Below are positions 1 through 8,367 of a stretch of DNA of 64,000 bases, in pieces. The position numbers and the translations under genes were made by a program. The stretch covers positions 9,298-73,297 of the forward strand of contig DFJW01000113.1 of assembly GCA_002373775.1 (NCBI GenBank), read 5' to 3'. Below the pieces are notes generated by a model that was not told where the DNA came from, did no database searches, and saw only the letters and a program-made list of their open reading frames with translations. Source of the stretch: Ruminococcus flavefaciens. Lineage in GTDB: Bacteria > Bacillota > Clostridia > Oscillospirales > Ruminococcaceae. How positions within the stretch are numbered: the first letter of the stretch is position 1; every line of letters starts with the position of its first letter.

Positions 1-1725
1 TTCTCTTCTGTATTCAGTCGGCGTCATGGCAGTTATCTTCTTGAACTGCTTCATAAAATAGCTCTCTGAAGAATATCCGCATTTTATTGCTATCTCATTT
101 ATGGAAAATCCAGTGGTGGCCAGCATCTCTTTCGCCCTCTCTATACGGAAACGTATCAGCTCGTCAAATACACTGGTCCCGAAGAATGTATGATAATTCT
201 TTTGCAGTGCGCTCCTGCTCATGCCTATCTCCGCGCATATTTTTTCAATGCTCGTGTACCTTTCGGGATATCTCTCCAGCTTTCTGCGCAGCTCAAGCAG
301 TTCATTGTACTTTTCAGCAATCTTAACTTTTCGCATGCTGTCAGGCTGATATTCCTGTGTCCTGCTCTGTTTTCCACTGTCCGTCAGCAACCGGCGCAGA
401 CCGATCACTATGCTGGATACATAGTCTATATAGTATCTGTCATACACGCTGGAATTGCCTTTGTACGATATTGCAATGTATCCGAACTGCTTTGCCCCGG
501 AATGCAGCGGTGAAAGGAATATCACATTGCCTTCCTTATCGCTTCTGAGGAAATCCCGCACAGACATGCGGCTGAACACCTTCCCCTGCTGCATATCCAC
601 TGAATCATTCCAGAAACTTCCTCTGCGGCGTATCAGCTCGGGGACTTCATTGGTGTCGTTCTCATCGGACATGTATATATCTATCCGGTCCGCAAGGTAA
701 AGCTTGTATGAATGCCAGAGTGCCTTTTCCAGCAGCTCGTCTATCGTTTCTGCCGAATCAAGATCGTATATCATATCGTCCCCGAAAACGTCTTCCTGCC
801 ACATTCTCGGTTTAGCTCCCGGATCTCTTACTATGAGCTGTGATACAGGCACTTTATCGCATCCGCATGAACTGCCAAGTATAAAGCCGTCGTCAGGACG
901 GGATACCTTCCGGCAGAGCTTGCCTGTGATATTCCGGTAGAGCCTTCGCATCGCATCTGCTCCCAGCTGGAAATGGTCGCGCAGGTATGTGGTCAGCGTC
1001 ACATCCACATTTGCGGTGAATCCGTATCCGTCATAGCCGGTGACTGCGACATCTTCCGGCACTTTTATCCCGGCACCGTTCAGACACTTTATAAGTGACA
1101 TCGCCATTATATCATTTCCGCAGACTATCGCTTCCGGCATTTCAAGCTCTCCGCTTATCAGCCGGCGGGCATATTCCTGTGACGAATCCACCCAGAATGT
1201 ACCGTAAGTGTAATAAGTATCGTCGTAATATAGCCCGTACTTGTTCATCACGTCCATGTAGGCACGCAGTCTCGTCTGAGACTGGAACAGATGCTCAGGG
1301 CCGGTAAGGCAGTATATCTTTTTATACTGGTGCTCCTGTACAAGATGCTCTATAACTTTCCGGAAATCGTAATAATCATCGTACTGGGTACTGTCAAATA
1401 TGGTGTTGTCCTGCTCGTCAACTGCCATGACATATTTATTCGACTTCTCAAGCAGTGTCTCAAGATATGAGATGATATCAGTTCCCATATTAACATCGTC
1501 CTTGACGAATAGGAAACCGTCAAAATCATCAGATGCTGCAAGTTCGAATATCACTTTTTCGTCTTTAGCCTGCCGCGATAATCCTGCAAAATTGGTCAGC
1601 GGAGACAGGATCAGCACATCACAGCCGCATTCAGCTGCCTGACTCATTACTCCCCGGACTATATTGCCTATATGCTCTTTGGATATCAGCGGTGAAATAA
1701 CTCCTATCAGCGGTCTTTTTTTCAT
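1..1725 (-). CDS. AraC-family regulator with LacI-type sensor domain (C-terminus cut by window edge)
   Basis: This frame is open for 575 codons from an ATG at 1725 to the window edge, so the extreme C-terminus is missing. The N-terminal part reads like a LacI/periplasmic-binding sensor (starts MKKRPLIGVISP, later YKKIYCLTGPEH and EAIVCGNDIMAMSL and DVAVTGYDG). A middle stretch of roughly 150 residues is less clear. The C-terminal part is an AraC double helix-turn-helix (SIEKICAEIGMSRSAL, then INEIAIKCGYSSESYFMKQFKK). The arrangement matches XylR-type sugar regulators, which sense a sugar and activate uptake or degradation genes. A GGGGG ribosome site precedes the ATG. It is divergent from the dockerin proteases at 2049, so control of those genes is possible but only inferred. 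Confidence 0.85.
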   Translation of the reverse strand, partial: MKKRPLIGVISPLISKEHIGNIVRGVMSQAAECGCDVLILSPLTNFAGLSRQAKDEKVIFELAASDDFDGFLFVKDDVNMGTDIISYLETLLEKSNKYVMAVDEQDNTIFDSTQYDDYYDFRKVIEHLVQEHQYKKIYCLTGPEHLFQSQTRLRAYMDVMNKYGLYYDDTYYTYGTFWVDSSQEYARRLISGELEMPEAIVCGNDIMAMSLIKCLNGAGIKVPEDVAVTGYDGYGFTANVDVTLTTYLRDHFQLGADAMRRLYRNITGKLCRKVSRPDDGFILGSSCGCDKVPVSQLIVRDPGAKPRMWQEDVFGDDMIYDLDSAETIDELLEKALWHSYKLYLADRIDIYMSDENDTNEVPELIRRRGSFWNDSVDMQQGKVFSRMSVRDFLRSDKEGNVIFLSPLHSGAKQFGYIAISYKGNSSVYDRYYIDYVSSIVIGLRRLLTDSGKQSRTQEYQPDSMRKVKIAEKYNELLELRRKLERYPERYTSIEKICAEIGMSRSALQKNYHTFFGTSVFDELIRFRIERAKEMLATTGFSINEIAIKCGYSSESYFMKQFKKITAMTPTEYRRE

Positions 1726-1757
1726 TCTATCATCCCCCGTCCGCCTTCTGATGTAAT

Positions 1758-1786
1758 ATTATATCACATTATTCCGGATAATGCAA
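1758..1786 (-). promoter_or_regulatory. Sigma-A promoter of the AraC/LacI regulator
   Basis: On the minus strand TTGCAT (1781-1786) and TATAAT (1758-1763) are 17 bases apart, about 30 bases before the ATG at 1725. Confidence 0.75.
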
Positions 1787-1839
1787 GCTTATTTTACATA
1801 TAAAGACTTTCAGAGATGTAAAAAATACACAATCATCCA

Positions 1840-1868
1840 TTGATAAGTGAGAATAAATCAGCTACAAT
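1840..1868 (+). promoter_or_regulatory. Sigma-A promoter for the dockerin protease pair
   Basis: TTGATA (1840-1845) and TACAAT (1863-1868) have a 17-base spacer. Transcription would begin near 1875, giving a leader of about 170 bases before the ATG at 2049. The 323-base gap 1726-2048 holds only this promoter, the opposing promoter at 1758-1786 and a leader hairpin. Confidence 0.7.
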
Positions 1869-1993
1869 AGATATATGATATATTTCCCTGAAGGTCAGCT
1901 GCTCAATAGGCACTGCGGCTGTCTTGTGAGCCATCTGCACAGGCTTCACACAGGAATTATATGTATCTGTTTGTAAGGGGACAGATCAGAGTG

Positions 1994-2021
1994 CAGCCAT
2001 ATTCATACGGGGATATGGCTG
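1994..2021 (+). promoter_or_regulatory. Leader hairpin before the first dockerin protease
   Basis: CAGCCATAT (1994-2002) pairs perfectly with ATATGGCTG (2013-2021) around a 10-base loop, ending 14 bases before the AAAAGGAG ribosome site. There is no T-run, so it is not an ordinary terminator. It may stabilise the mRNA or gate translation. Confidence 0.45.
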
Positions 2022-2048
2022 TATCTCGCAAGTAAAAAGGAGATTACT

Positions 2049-3497
2049 ATGAATATCAGAAAGATCTGCGCCGCTGTTATTGCGGCAGTGACACTCTGTG
2101 TGCCTTTTGACACACAAATCAGTCCGGTGAGCATAAATATGTCTTCATCATATGCGGCTGATATCTCTTCCATTCCTGCCGATTACGTCAATGCATGCGA
2201 CTGGATATGGAGCAACCGTATCGAGACCGAAAAGTCCATGGAGGCATGGTCTACGATCTACGATCAGATAGTTGCCGGAAACGGTACTTTGCAGTACATA
2301 CTTATCTGGCAGTCCTATGAAAAAATATCCCTTGAACAGCGCCGCATGCTGCCTCAGATGCTTGAAGAAGCTGTCAATATGTGGACTGACAACCTCGTCG
2401 GCTATGATGACTGGCCCTTTGAGCATGTCAATGTCAAAGTAGTCGGATACGCTGTGCTCGATGAGAACTGCATCGTTGATCGTCAGCCGGATGAAGTGGT
2501 ATACACTGCAACTGCAAATTCATGGCTGAGAGACGATATGATCTCAAGCGGCATGGGCAATTCAAGCGTACCTGCTGTACAGCCCGCTGAGCCGACGGAC
2601 ATTTCACGCTATGTCCACTGGTCCGATAAGAACTGGAGCTACAACGGGAGCTACGATAACCGGTACGACATGTATCTGCACGGTATAACCGGAATGATAA
2701 ATATGGGAGGATACGGCTACCACTATGGTCAGATACTCTCTGATCAGTCTGTACTCGGACTGATAAACGGAACTACCAGCACTCACATACTGCTCCATGA
2801 AATGGGACACGGCTTCGGCTTCCCGGATTACTACGGCGGCGAAGGTGAGTCGGACGGCTTCCCGCCCGGAGGTTTCCCCGGCGGTGAGAATTCCATTATG
2901 ATGGCTGGCTCATGCGGATACATAAATACATTCGACAAGTACTTCCTGAAATACGCCTGGAGCAAGATAAAGAATGAACCCGGCAGATTCGATCTGTCTG
3001 CTGTTGAGCCGGTCACCGAAACTACTACCACCACTACAACGACAACAACTGCGCCGCCTGTTGTAAACACTGCGCAGGCAGAGTTCTCAGATACTATCAC
3101 GGATATCACACTGAACGATAACGGCGGCTCGGTAACTTTCAGTCAGAACGGCACTTACCATTTCAGCGGCAGCAGTTACTATGAAGGCGATGACAGCAGA
3201 AACCTTTCTTACTATGAAAAAGGGGACAAGATATCCATAAGCTTCACTTATGATACCGATTCGCGATATATTACAAATGTCCGCAGTATCGGACTTGAGA
3301 TCAATTCCCATAAGATCAGGGGCGATGTGAATGCGGACGGTTCATTCAATGTTGCCGATCTTGTGGCTGTACAGAATTGGATCCTCACCAGAAAAGACAG
3401 CTCTCTTGCCGACTGGCAGGCTGGCGACCTTGACGAGAGCGGAGATATAAACATATTTGACGTTTATCTTATGAGAAAGCTGCTTCTGGAGCAGTAA
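2049..3497 (+). CDS. Secreted metzincin-like zinc metalloprotease with C-terminal dockerin
   Basis: A 482-residue secreted protein that could digest protein while bound to the cellulosome. It has a hydrophobic N-terminal export signal (about residues 1-38). The zinc site H250-E-M-G-H254 extends to HExxHxxGFPD, giving Asp260 as a likely third ligand, and is followed by an IMMAG stretch resembling a metzincin Met-turn. A run of ten Thr forms a linker (about 325-336), then a domain of about 90 residues, then a type I dockerin at the C-terminus with two calcium loops (GDVNADGSFN and GDLDESGDIN). It is the upstream copy of a tandem pair; the second copy starts 19 bases after its stop. Substrate is unknown. 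Catalytic type comes from the motif only. Confidence 0.85.
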   Translation: MNIRKICAAVIAAVTLCVPFDTQISPVSINMSSSYAADISSIPADYVNACDWIWSNRIETEKSMEAWSTIYDQIVAGNGTLQYILIWQSYEKISLEQRRMLPQMLEEAVNMWTDNLVGYDDWPFEHVNVKVVGYAVLDENCIVDRQPDEVVYTATANSWLRDDMISSGMGNSSVPAVQPAEPTDISRYVHWSDKNWSYNGSYDNRYDMYLHGITGMINMGGYGYHYGQILSDQSVLGLINGTTSTHILLHEMGHGFGFPDYYGGEGESDGFPPGGFPGGENSIMMAGSCGYINTFDKYFLKYAWSKIKNEPGRFDLSAVEPVTETTTTTTTTTTAPPVVNTAQAEFSDTITDITLNDNGGSVTFSQNGTYHFSGSSYYEGDDSRNLSYYEKGDKISISFTYDTDSRYITNVRSIGLEINSHKIRGDVNADGSFNVADLVAVQNWILTRKDSSLADWQAGDLDESGDINIFDVYLMRKLLLEQ

Positions 3498-3516
3498 TAT
3501 TAAAGGAGTGGGAATT

Positions 3517-4971
3517 ATGCTAAAAAAGATAAGTGCTGCTGTTCTGGCAGCAGTTATATCCGTTGCCGCTATGAATTACTATCCGGCTATGGAACAACAG
3601 AATACGCTCAGTGCAAGTGCCTCTGATATTTCAGAGCTTCCGGCTGATTTTCAGTATGCGGCTGACTGGATATGGACCAACCGCATCGAAAGAGAGCAGT
3701 CTACTGTAAGAAGAAACACTATCTTCGACCAGATCGTTGCCGGAAAAGGCACCATAAACTATGTGGTAAAATGGCAGTCTTACCGGACTGTCACATATGA
3801 ACAGCGACAGCAGTTCGAGCAGATGCTATCAAAGTGCATAAACGACTGGAACGACTGGCTCGCTGGTTATGAGAACTGGCCTTACGATCATATTGATGTC
3901 AGAGTTGTGGGCTGGGCTATTATCGACAAGAACTGCCTATTGGACCTCCATGACGATGAAGTGGTATACACTGATACAAGATACTATGATGCACAGTACG
4001 ATACCACAAACGGCAGGGATACTATCCCCGACAAGGAACCCTACGCGCCTTCCGCTTTATCACGCTTTGACCACTTCACCGAAAGAAATTACCAGTACCC
4101 CGGCGGTCTGGATAAACGATTCGATATGTATATGTGGGCAACTCAGGGATTCCCGGATATCGGCGGATGCGGCGGTGACTGGGGACAGCGCCTTTCGGAT
4201 ACCGCATATCTCGGAATGATACAGAACGGCAGTCTCCATGTACTGGAACATGAGATCGGTCACGGATTCGGTATGACTGATTTCTACGGTGGAGAAGGTG
4301 CTTCTGACGGTTTCCCGCCCGGAGGATTCCCCGGCGGTGAGAACTCGATCATGATGGCTGGTTCAGCTGCAAAGATAACCAATTTCGACGGCTGGATGCT
4401 GAGATACATGTGGACTAAGATAAAAGACGATCCCGGAAGATTCGACCTTGCAAATGCTCAGCCTGTATCCACTACGACCACTACGACCACCACAACTACT
4501 ACCACGACTACGACCACTACTACCACGACTCAGCCGGTGAACTATCTCACTGCCGACTTTACTGACAGCATTTCAGCTGTCTCATCCGACAACGGAAACG
4601 GTTCGGTAAGCTTTTCACAGAACGGCACCTACTATTTCTCCGGCACTGATTACTATGGCGGAGATGACAGCAAGAACCTGTCTTACTATGAAGCCGGCGA
4701 CAAGGTATCTATCGCGTTCACCTATAACGCCGATACAAAACAGATAAAGAGCATAGAAAAACTGGAACTGGAACATAATTCACATGTCATATACGGTGAT
4801 GTGAACAATGACGGGCAGTTCAATGTTGCTGATGTCATCGCACTCCAGAACTGGCTCCTCTCAAAACCCGGAGCTGTGCTCCAGAACTGGAATGCAGGAG
4901 AACTGACAGGTGATAACTCAATTGATATATTCGATCTTGCAATAATGCGCCGTATGCTCTTACAGATATAA
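3517..4971 (+). CDS. Secreted metzincin-like zinc metalloprotease with C-terminal dockerin, paralogue
   Basis: Tandem paralogue of the preceding gene, with the same order: signal peptide, N-terminal domain, zinc site H245-E-I-G-H249 with GMTD giving Asp255, IMMAG turn, Thr linker, C-terminal domain and dockerin (GDVNNDGQFN and a degenerate second loop GDNSIDIFD). The linker here is 20 consecutive Thr, exactly twice the ten of its neighbour, written with mixed ACN codons. The ATG at 3517 is preferred over a GTG at 3508, because that GTG overlaps the Shine-Dalgarno sequence AAAGGAG. It is probably co-transcribed with the first copy. A paired role in protein breakdown or cellulosome maturation is inference. 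Confidence 0.85.
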   Translation: MLKKISAAVLAAVISVAAMNYYPAMEQQNTLSASASDISELPADFQYAADWIWTNRIEREQSTVRRNTIFDQIVAGKGTINYVVKWQSYRTVTYEQRQQFEQMLSKCINDWNDWLAGYENWPYDHIDVRVVGWAIIDKNCLLDLHDDEVVYTDTRYYDAQYDTTNGRDTIPDKEPYAPSALSRFDHFTERNYQYPGGLDKRFDMYMWATQGFPDIGGCGGDWGQRLSDTAYLGMIQNGSLHVLEHEIGHGFGMTDFYGGEGASDGFPPGGFPGGENSIMMAGSAAKITNFDGWMLRYMWTKIKDDPGRFDLANAQPVSTTTTTTTTTTTTTTTTTTTTQPVNYLTADFTDSISAVSSDNGNGSVSFSQNGTYYFSGTDYYGGDDSKNLSYYEAGDKVSIAFTYNADTKQIKSIEKLELEHNSHVIYGDVNNDGQFNVADVIALQNWLLSKPGAVLQNWNAGELTGDNSIDIFDLAIMRRMLLQI

Positions 4972-4978
4972 CATACAC

Positions 4979-5026
4979 AAAAAGATCAGCCATTGCCGCT
5001 GCAAATGCGGCTTCGGCTGATCTTTT
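4979..5026 (+). terminator. Bidirectional rho-independent terminator
   Basis: AAAGATCAGCC (4981-4991) pairs with GGCTGATCTTT (5015-5025), with an inner GCCGC/GCGGC stem. A-runs and T-runs flank both sides, so it can end both the protease pair and the convergent acylphosphatase gene. Confidence 0.85.
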
Positions 5027-5029
5027 CAT

Positions 5030-5299
5030 TTATCTGACTTCGAAACTATAGTCGCCGTGTACGGGGATGTTCTCGGATTCTATCCGCTCTACACTTCCCC
5101 ATGAATGATCTTCAAGAGCTGATATAAGATCTTCGATATCGCGCTCTGTTCCCTCGGCTTCAAGTTCAACGGAACCGTCAGGCAGGTTCCTCACCCAGCC
5201 TGAGATACCAAGTCTGTATGCGGTGTACTTAGCCTTCCAGCGGAAACCTACGCCCTGAACATAACCGTAAAATATGATATGCCTTCTTACCTTATCCAT
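5030..5299 (-). CDS. acyP: Acylphosphatase
   Basis: An 89-residue cytoplasmic enzyme that hydrolyses acyl phosphates. The family signature is complete: GYVQGVGFR carries the catalytic Arg (R21) and GWVRN carries the catalytic Asn (N39). Length is normal for the family. A GGATG site lies 6 bases before the ATG. It starts 31 bases downstream of the DUF2520 stop codon, on the same strand and without a terminator between, so the two are probably co-transcribed. Confidence 0.93.
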   Translation of the reverse strand: MDKVRRHIIFYGYVQGVGFRWKAKYTAYRLGISGWVRNLPDGSVELEAEGTERDIEDLISALEDHSWGSVERIESENIPVHGDYSFEVR

Positions 5300-5330
5300 T
5301 TTTCACATCCGTTCTGCTGCCGTGTATGCT

Positions 5331-6179
5331 TTATTCTTCCAACGCACTGAGCATCTCCTTATAATCAGCTTCCGGATGCTTCTCTTCTGCCATTCCGACA
5401 AGCACCTTTGCAGCTGCTTTATAAAGCTTATTGCTGTCTGTGTCTGTTATACATCCGAGATGCTTTCTCACAGTCTGAACATCATTCCTTTCCACAGGTC
5501 CGGTCAGTGCATTTACCGGTCCGGCTGAAAGTATATTGCCGATATTGCTCCTGATGAGCGGACTGAGCGCTGCGAGCGCTTCATCGGAGGTGAATCCGCA
5601 TTCTCCAAGAAGGGATATGCTTTCATTTATAAGTCCGCAGACAAGATTGCTCGCCACAGAGCAGGCTGCGTGATACTTGCTCTTTACATTTCCGTCAATG
5701 GAACGTGTCCTGCATCCAAGTGAAGAGAGCATTTTTTCCCATGTGTCTGTACATTCAGCATCACCTTCAAGGCAGAAAAATGCACTGCCAAGTTCCTTGT
5801 AGGACTCGGTGCGGCTGCTGAACGGATAGAGCGGATGTATTGAGATGCCTTTTGCACCATGCTCAGCGATGTCCGGGAAAGCTTCTCCGGAAGACATGGA
5901 ACCGCTGCAATGACAGATCACCTTTCCGCTTATTCCTGCGGATGACAATTCGCGGTATACAGATGTAACAGCGCTGTCAGGAACAGTTATGAAGACTGTA
6001 TCGCTGTCTTGCAGGAGTTCCTTTACATCGCTGTATGCCTTTGTTCCGGTAAAGACTGCGGCAGTTTCAGCCGAACTCCTGCTCCGGCTGAAGTAACCTG
6101 TCACGGTGATATCGTTAATGGAAAAGTATTTGCCGAGAGAGCATCCCACCTTCCCGGCTCCTATAAAACCGATATTCAT
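5331..6179 (-). CDS. Rossmann-fold DUF2520 oxidoreductase, candidate PanG-type ketopantoate reductase
   Basis: 282 residues. It starts with a dinucleotide-binding motif (IGFIGAGKVGCSLG, residues 3-16) and continues as a Rossmann domain, then a helical C-terminal half with SKYHAACSVASNL and a proline/glycine-rich SAGPVNALTGPV stretch typical of DUF2520 proteins. PanG, the alternative ketopantoate reductase described in Francisella, belongs to this type as far as I recall. Here the gene lies downstream of panB-panC-panD on the same strand, and no panE-like gene is visible in the window. That makes NADPH-dependent reduction of 2-ketopantoate to pantoate a reasonable inference. It is separated from pan genes by a GNAT gene and a terminator, so it may have its own promoter. 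Confidence 0.75.
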   Translation of the reverse strand: MNIGFIGAGKVGCSLGKYFSINDITVTGYFSRSRSSAETAAVFTGTKAYSDVKELLQDSDTVFITVPDSAVTSVYRELSSAGISGKVICHCSGSMSSGEAFPDIAEHGAKGISIHPLYPFSSRTESYKELGSAFFCLEGDAECTDTWEKMLSSLGCRTRSIDGNVKSKYHAACSVASNLVCGLINESISLLGECGFTSDEALAALSPLIRSNIGNILSAGPVNALTGPVERNDVQTVRKHLGCITDTDSNKLYKAAAKVLVGMAEEKHPEADYKEMLSALEE

Positions 6180-6190
6180 ATTCTCCTCCT

Positions 6191-6217
6191 TTCAGATCCC
6201 GTATACGGCGATCTGAA
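6191..6217 (-). promoter_or_regulatory. Inverted repeat ahead of the DUF2520 gene
   Basis: TTCAGATC and GATCTGAA (8-base arms) enclose a self-complementary core CCGTATACGG. The repeat ends 11 bases before the ATG and touches the AAAGGAGGAG ribosome site. It could be an operator or a leader hairpin controlling access to that site. Confidence 0.4.
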
Positions 6218-6220
6218 GTA

Positions 6221-6260
6221 TAAAAACCGAACCCCGGAACAGCTCTGCACTGTTCCGGGG
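6221..6260 (-). terminator. Rho-independent terminator after the GNAT gene
   Basis: On the minus strand CCCCGGAACAG and CTGTTCCGGGG (11-base stem, 6232-6242 with 6250-6260) are followed within a few bases by TTTTT. It separates the GNAT gene from the DUF2520-acyP pair. Confidence 0.85.
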
Positions 6261-6300
6261 ACATAGTTATCTCGCCTGTTTCATACAGACAGCTTACGCA

Positions 6301-6930
6301 TTATCCGAATATCTGTCCCGGAAGCTTTTTCTTTTCCTTCGGCGGAAAAGCTGCATCAAATCTTTCAACGTCTGCGTCATCCACATAGTATCCCTGCGGA
6401 GTCAGATAAACTCCTGTGATGCCTTCAAGATATCCGGGTACAAGCTCCTTGCAGAGAAAGAAGGATTGATCTGCATCTTCCGGAAGATCATGATACCTGA
6501 TCCCGAATACGGAAGAATAATCGAATCCGCTCTTGCCGTAGAAACCGATATTTCCCTCAAAAAGTACTGCGCCGTATCCCAGCTCAGCTGCTTTTTCAAG
6601 TGTATAGTCAAGCAGTATCTTTCCGCAGCCCTTGCGCTGAAGTTCGGGTGATATACATATCGGTCCCATTGTCAGGACTTCTATATCCCTGCCGTCGTCA
6701 GTTCTGATGACAGTTTTCACGAATATATTCTGCCCGACTATCCTGCCGTTCATCTCCATGACAAAGTCAAGTTCCTTTATGAATGCAGGATCGCTGCGAA
6801 GAACATGCAGGACATAATGCTCACTGCATCCAGGGCGGTATACGTTCCAGAACGCTTCTCTCACCAGTGTTTCTGTTTCTCTGTAGTCTTCTGTTTTCTC
6901 CATACGGATAATATAGTCATTTTTATTCAT
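6301..6930 (-). CDS. GNAT family N-acetyltransferase
   Basis: 209 residues, probably a cytoplasmic acetyl-CoA-dependent N-acetyltransferase. The acetyl-CoA loop is visible as ELQRKGCGKILLD (Q/RxxGxG type), preceded by the beta-4 strand VLTMGPICISP and followed by FYGKSGF, typical of the YhbS-like branch. The C-terminal 60 residues form an extension (GVYLTPQGYY). AGGAGGAAAAACA leads directly into the ATG. It sits between panD and the DUF2520 gene with its own terminator. The acceptor substrate cannot be read from the sequence. Confidence 0.85.
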   Translation of the reverse strand: MNKNDYIIRMEKTEDYRETETLVREAFWNVYRPGCSEHYVLHVLRSDPAFIKELDFVMEMNGRIVGQNIFVKTVIRTDDGRDIEVLTMGPICISPELQRKGCGKILLDYTLEKAAELGYGAVLFEGNIGFYGKSGFDYSSVFGIRYHDLPEDADQSFFLCKELVPGYLEGITGVYLTPQGYYVDDADVERFDAAFPPKEKKKLPGQIFG

Positions 6931-6972
6931 TGTTTTTCCTCCTGAAAATTGTTGACTTCAATTGCTTTTCAG

Positions 6973-7006
6973 CGGGAGGTCAGGCAGATCGTCATCTGAC
7001 CTCCCG
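6973..7006 (-). other. Perfect 11-base inverted repeat between panD and the GNAT gene
   Basis: CGGGAGGTCAG (6973-6983) and CTGACCTCCCG (6996-7006) form a strong hairpin with a 12-base loop. Neither strand has a T-run directly after it, so it may stabilise the pan mRNA or act as a weak terminator. The surrounding gap 6931-7121 holds no convincing gene. Confidence 0.5.
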
Positions 7007-7121
7007 GTCAGCCTGCAATCTCCAGTGTGTCGTAATGTTTCAAACAATACTCTCCTTGTTAAATAATTATATATCTGCACCGCATGTCACGGTCACAGTA
7101 TATCTGACTTTATCAGTATGC

Positions 7122-7505
7122 TTATCTGAGTTCGCCGTGTTTTTCATATGAGGCGACGCTCTCTATCCTGTTCTGGTCATCCACGAAAACTACCTTGGGA
7201 GCATGCTCCTTTATCTCGTCCGGCGTCATATCAGCATATGCCATTATTATGACCTTGTCGCCTTTCTGTCCTGACCGTGCTGCTGCACCGTTAAGGCAGA
7301 TGACTCCGCTGCCGCGTTCGCCGGCTATGACATAAGTCTCTATACGGCTGCCGCTGTTGACATTGACGATGTGTACACGTTCATATTCATAAAGACCGGA
7401 AGCTTCCATGAGTTCCTCGTCTATTGTGACGCTGCCGACATAGTTGAGTTCAGCCTGCGTTATAGTTGCGCGGTGGATCTTGCTTTTGAGCATTGATATC
7501 TGCAT
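7122..7505 (-). CDS. panD: Aspartate 1-decarboxylase
   Basis: 127 residues, the normal length of the proenzyme. It makes beta-alanine from aspartate for pantothenate synthesis. The self-cleavage site Gly24-Ser25 is present in NYVGSVTID, which creates the pyruvoyl group. Other family features are [16 protein letters not shown] at the N-terminus and NGAAAR near residue 73. A GAGGAGG ribosome site precedes the ATG. It is third in the panB-panC-panD series, 9 bases after panC. Confidence 0.96.
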   Translation of the reverse strand: MQISMLKSKIHRATITQAELNYVGSVTIDEELMEASGLYEYERVHIVNVNSGSRIETYVIAGERGSGVICLNGAAARSGQKGDKVIIMAYADMTPDEIKEHAPKVVFVDDQNRIESVASYEKHGELR

Positions 7506-7514
7506 ACTGCCTCC

Positions 7515-8363
7515 TCACACATCTTCGGTGAAGAAGTTATCTATCAGTCTTGTCTTTCCGATGTATACAGCCATTGCACACAGAGCGGGACGATCAAGCT
7601 TTTCTATCTGCTGCATGGTCGCGCAGTCTACTATCTTCACATAATCTATCCTTGCAAGAGGCTCAGCTTCGATGTGCTGCTTCATGCTGCCTATAATGGC
7701 TGCACAGTCCTTCTCACCGTTCTTTACCATATCCTTGCCGATAGCTATTGCCTGTGAAAGTACAAGCGCTGCTTTTCTCTCGTCAGCGTTGAGATATGTA
7801 TTTCTCGAACTCTTGGCAAGTCCGTCTGCTTCACGGATTATCGGGCAGCCGATTATCTCTATGTCCATATTGAGATCATCCACCATGTGACGGATAACTG
7901 CAAGCTGCTGAGCATCCTTCTTGCCGAAATATGCTCTGTCAGGCTTTACGATATTGAAAAGCTTTGAAACGACTGTGCATACTCCTCTGAAATGTACAGG
8001 TCTGCTGAGTCCGCAGAGTTCCTGTGTAAGTACTGTCATATCCACAAATGATGAGAAGCCTTCGTGATACATCTCCTCCGGCTCGGGATGGAAAATGAGA
8101 TCGCCGCCGTGAGCTTCAACGAGAGCAGCATCATGCTCAATATCTCTCGGATAGCTCTCAAGGTCCTCTGTAGGACCAAACTGCATGGGATTAACGAAAT
8201 CAGACACAACTGTTCTGTCGTTGTCCCTGTGGGATGCGTCGATAAGGCTCGCATGTCCTTCGTGAAGGTATCCCATAGTGGGAACAAGTCCTACTGTAAG
8301 CCCCTGTGCTCTCCATTCCTTTACCTGTCTGCGTACTTCATCTATAGTCTTTACAACTCTCAT
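7515..8363 (-). CDS. panC: Pantothenate synthetase (pantoate-beta-alanine ligase)
   Basis: 282 residues from the ATG at 8363 (MRVVKTIDEV). It joins pantoate and beta-alanine using ATP. Motifs: VPTMGYLHEGH (nucleotide site, HIGH-like), FVNPMQFGP, YFGKKDAQQ and KSSRNTYL (KMSKS-like loop). An upstream in-frame start at 8405 would lie inside panB and lacks a ribosome site. The chosen start has AAAGGAGT about 10 bases upstream and comes 4 bases after the panB stop, which suggests translational coupling. Confidence 0.96.
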   Translation of the reverse strand: MRVVKTIDEVRRQVKEWRAQGLTVGLVPTMGYLHEGHASLIDASHRDNDRTVVSDFVNPMQFGPTEDLESYPRDIEHDAALVEAHGGDLIFHPEPEEMYHEGFSSFVDMTVLTQELCGLSRPVHFRGVCTVVSKLFNIVKPDRAYFGKKDAQQLAVIRHMVDDLNMDIEIIGCPIIREADGLAKSSRNTYLNADERKAALVLSQAIAIGKDMVKNGEKDCAAIIGSMKQHIEAEPLARIDYVKIVDCATMQQIEKLDRPALCAMAVYIGKTRLIDNFFTEDV

Positions 8364-8367
8364 ATCT

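Noticed and set aside
6957-7044. Possible 29-codon leader peptide on the minus strand starting with TTG behind AAGGAG
   Set aside because: It coincides with a strong hairpin, uses a rare start and has no protein-like pattern.
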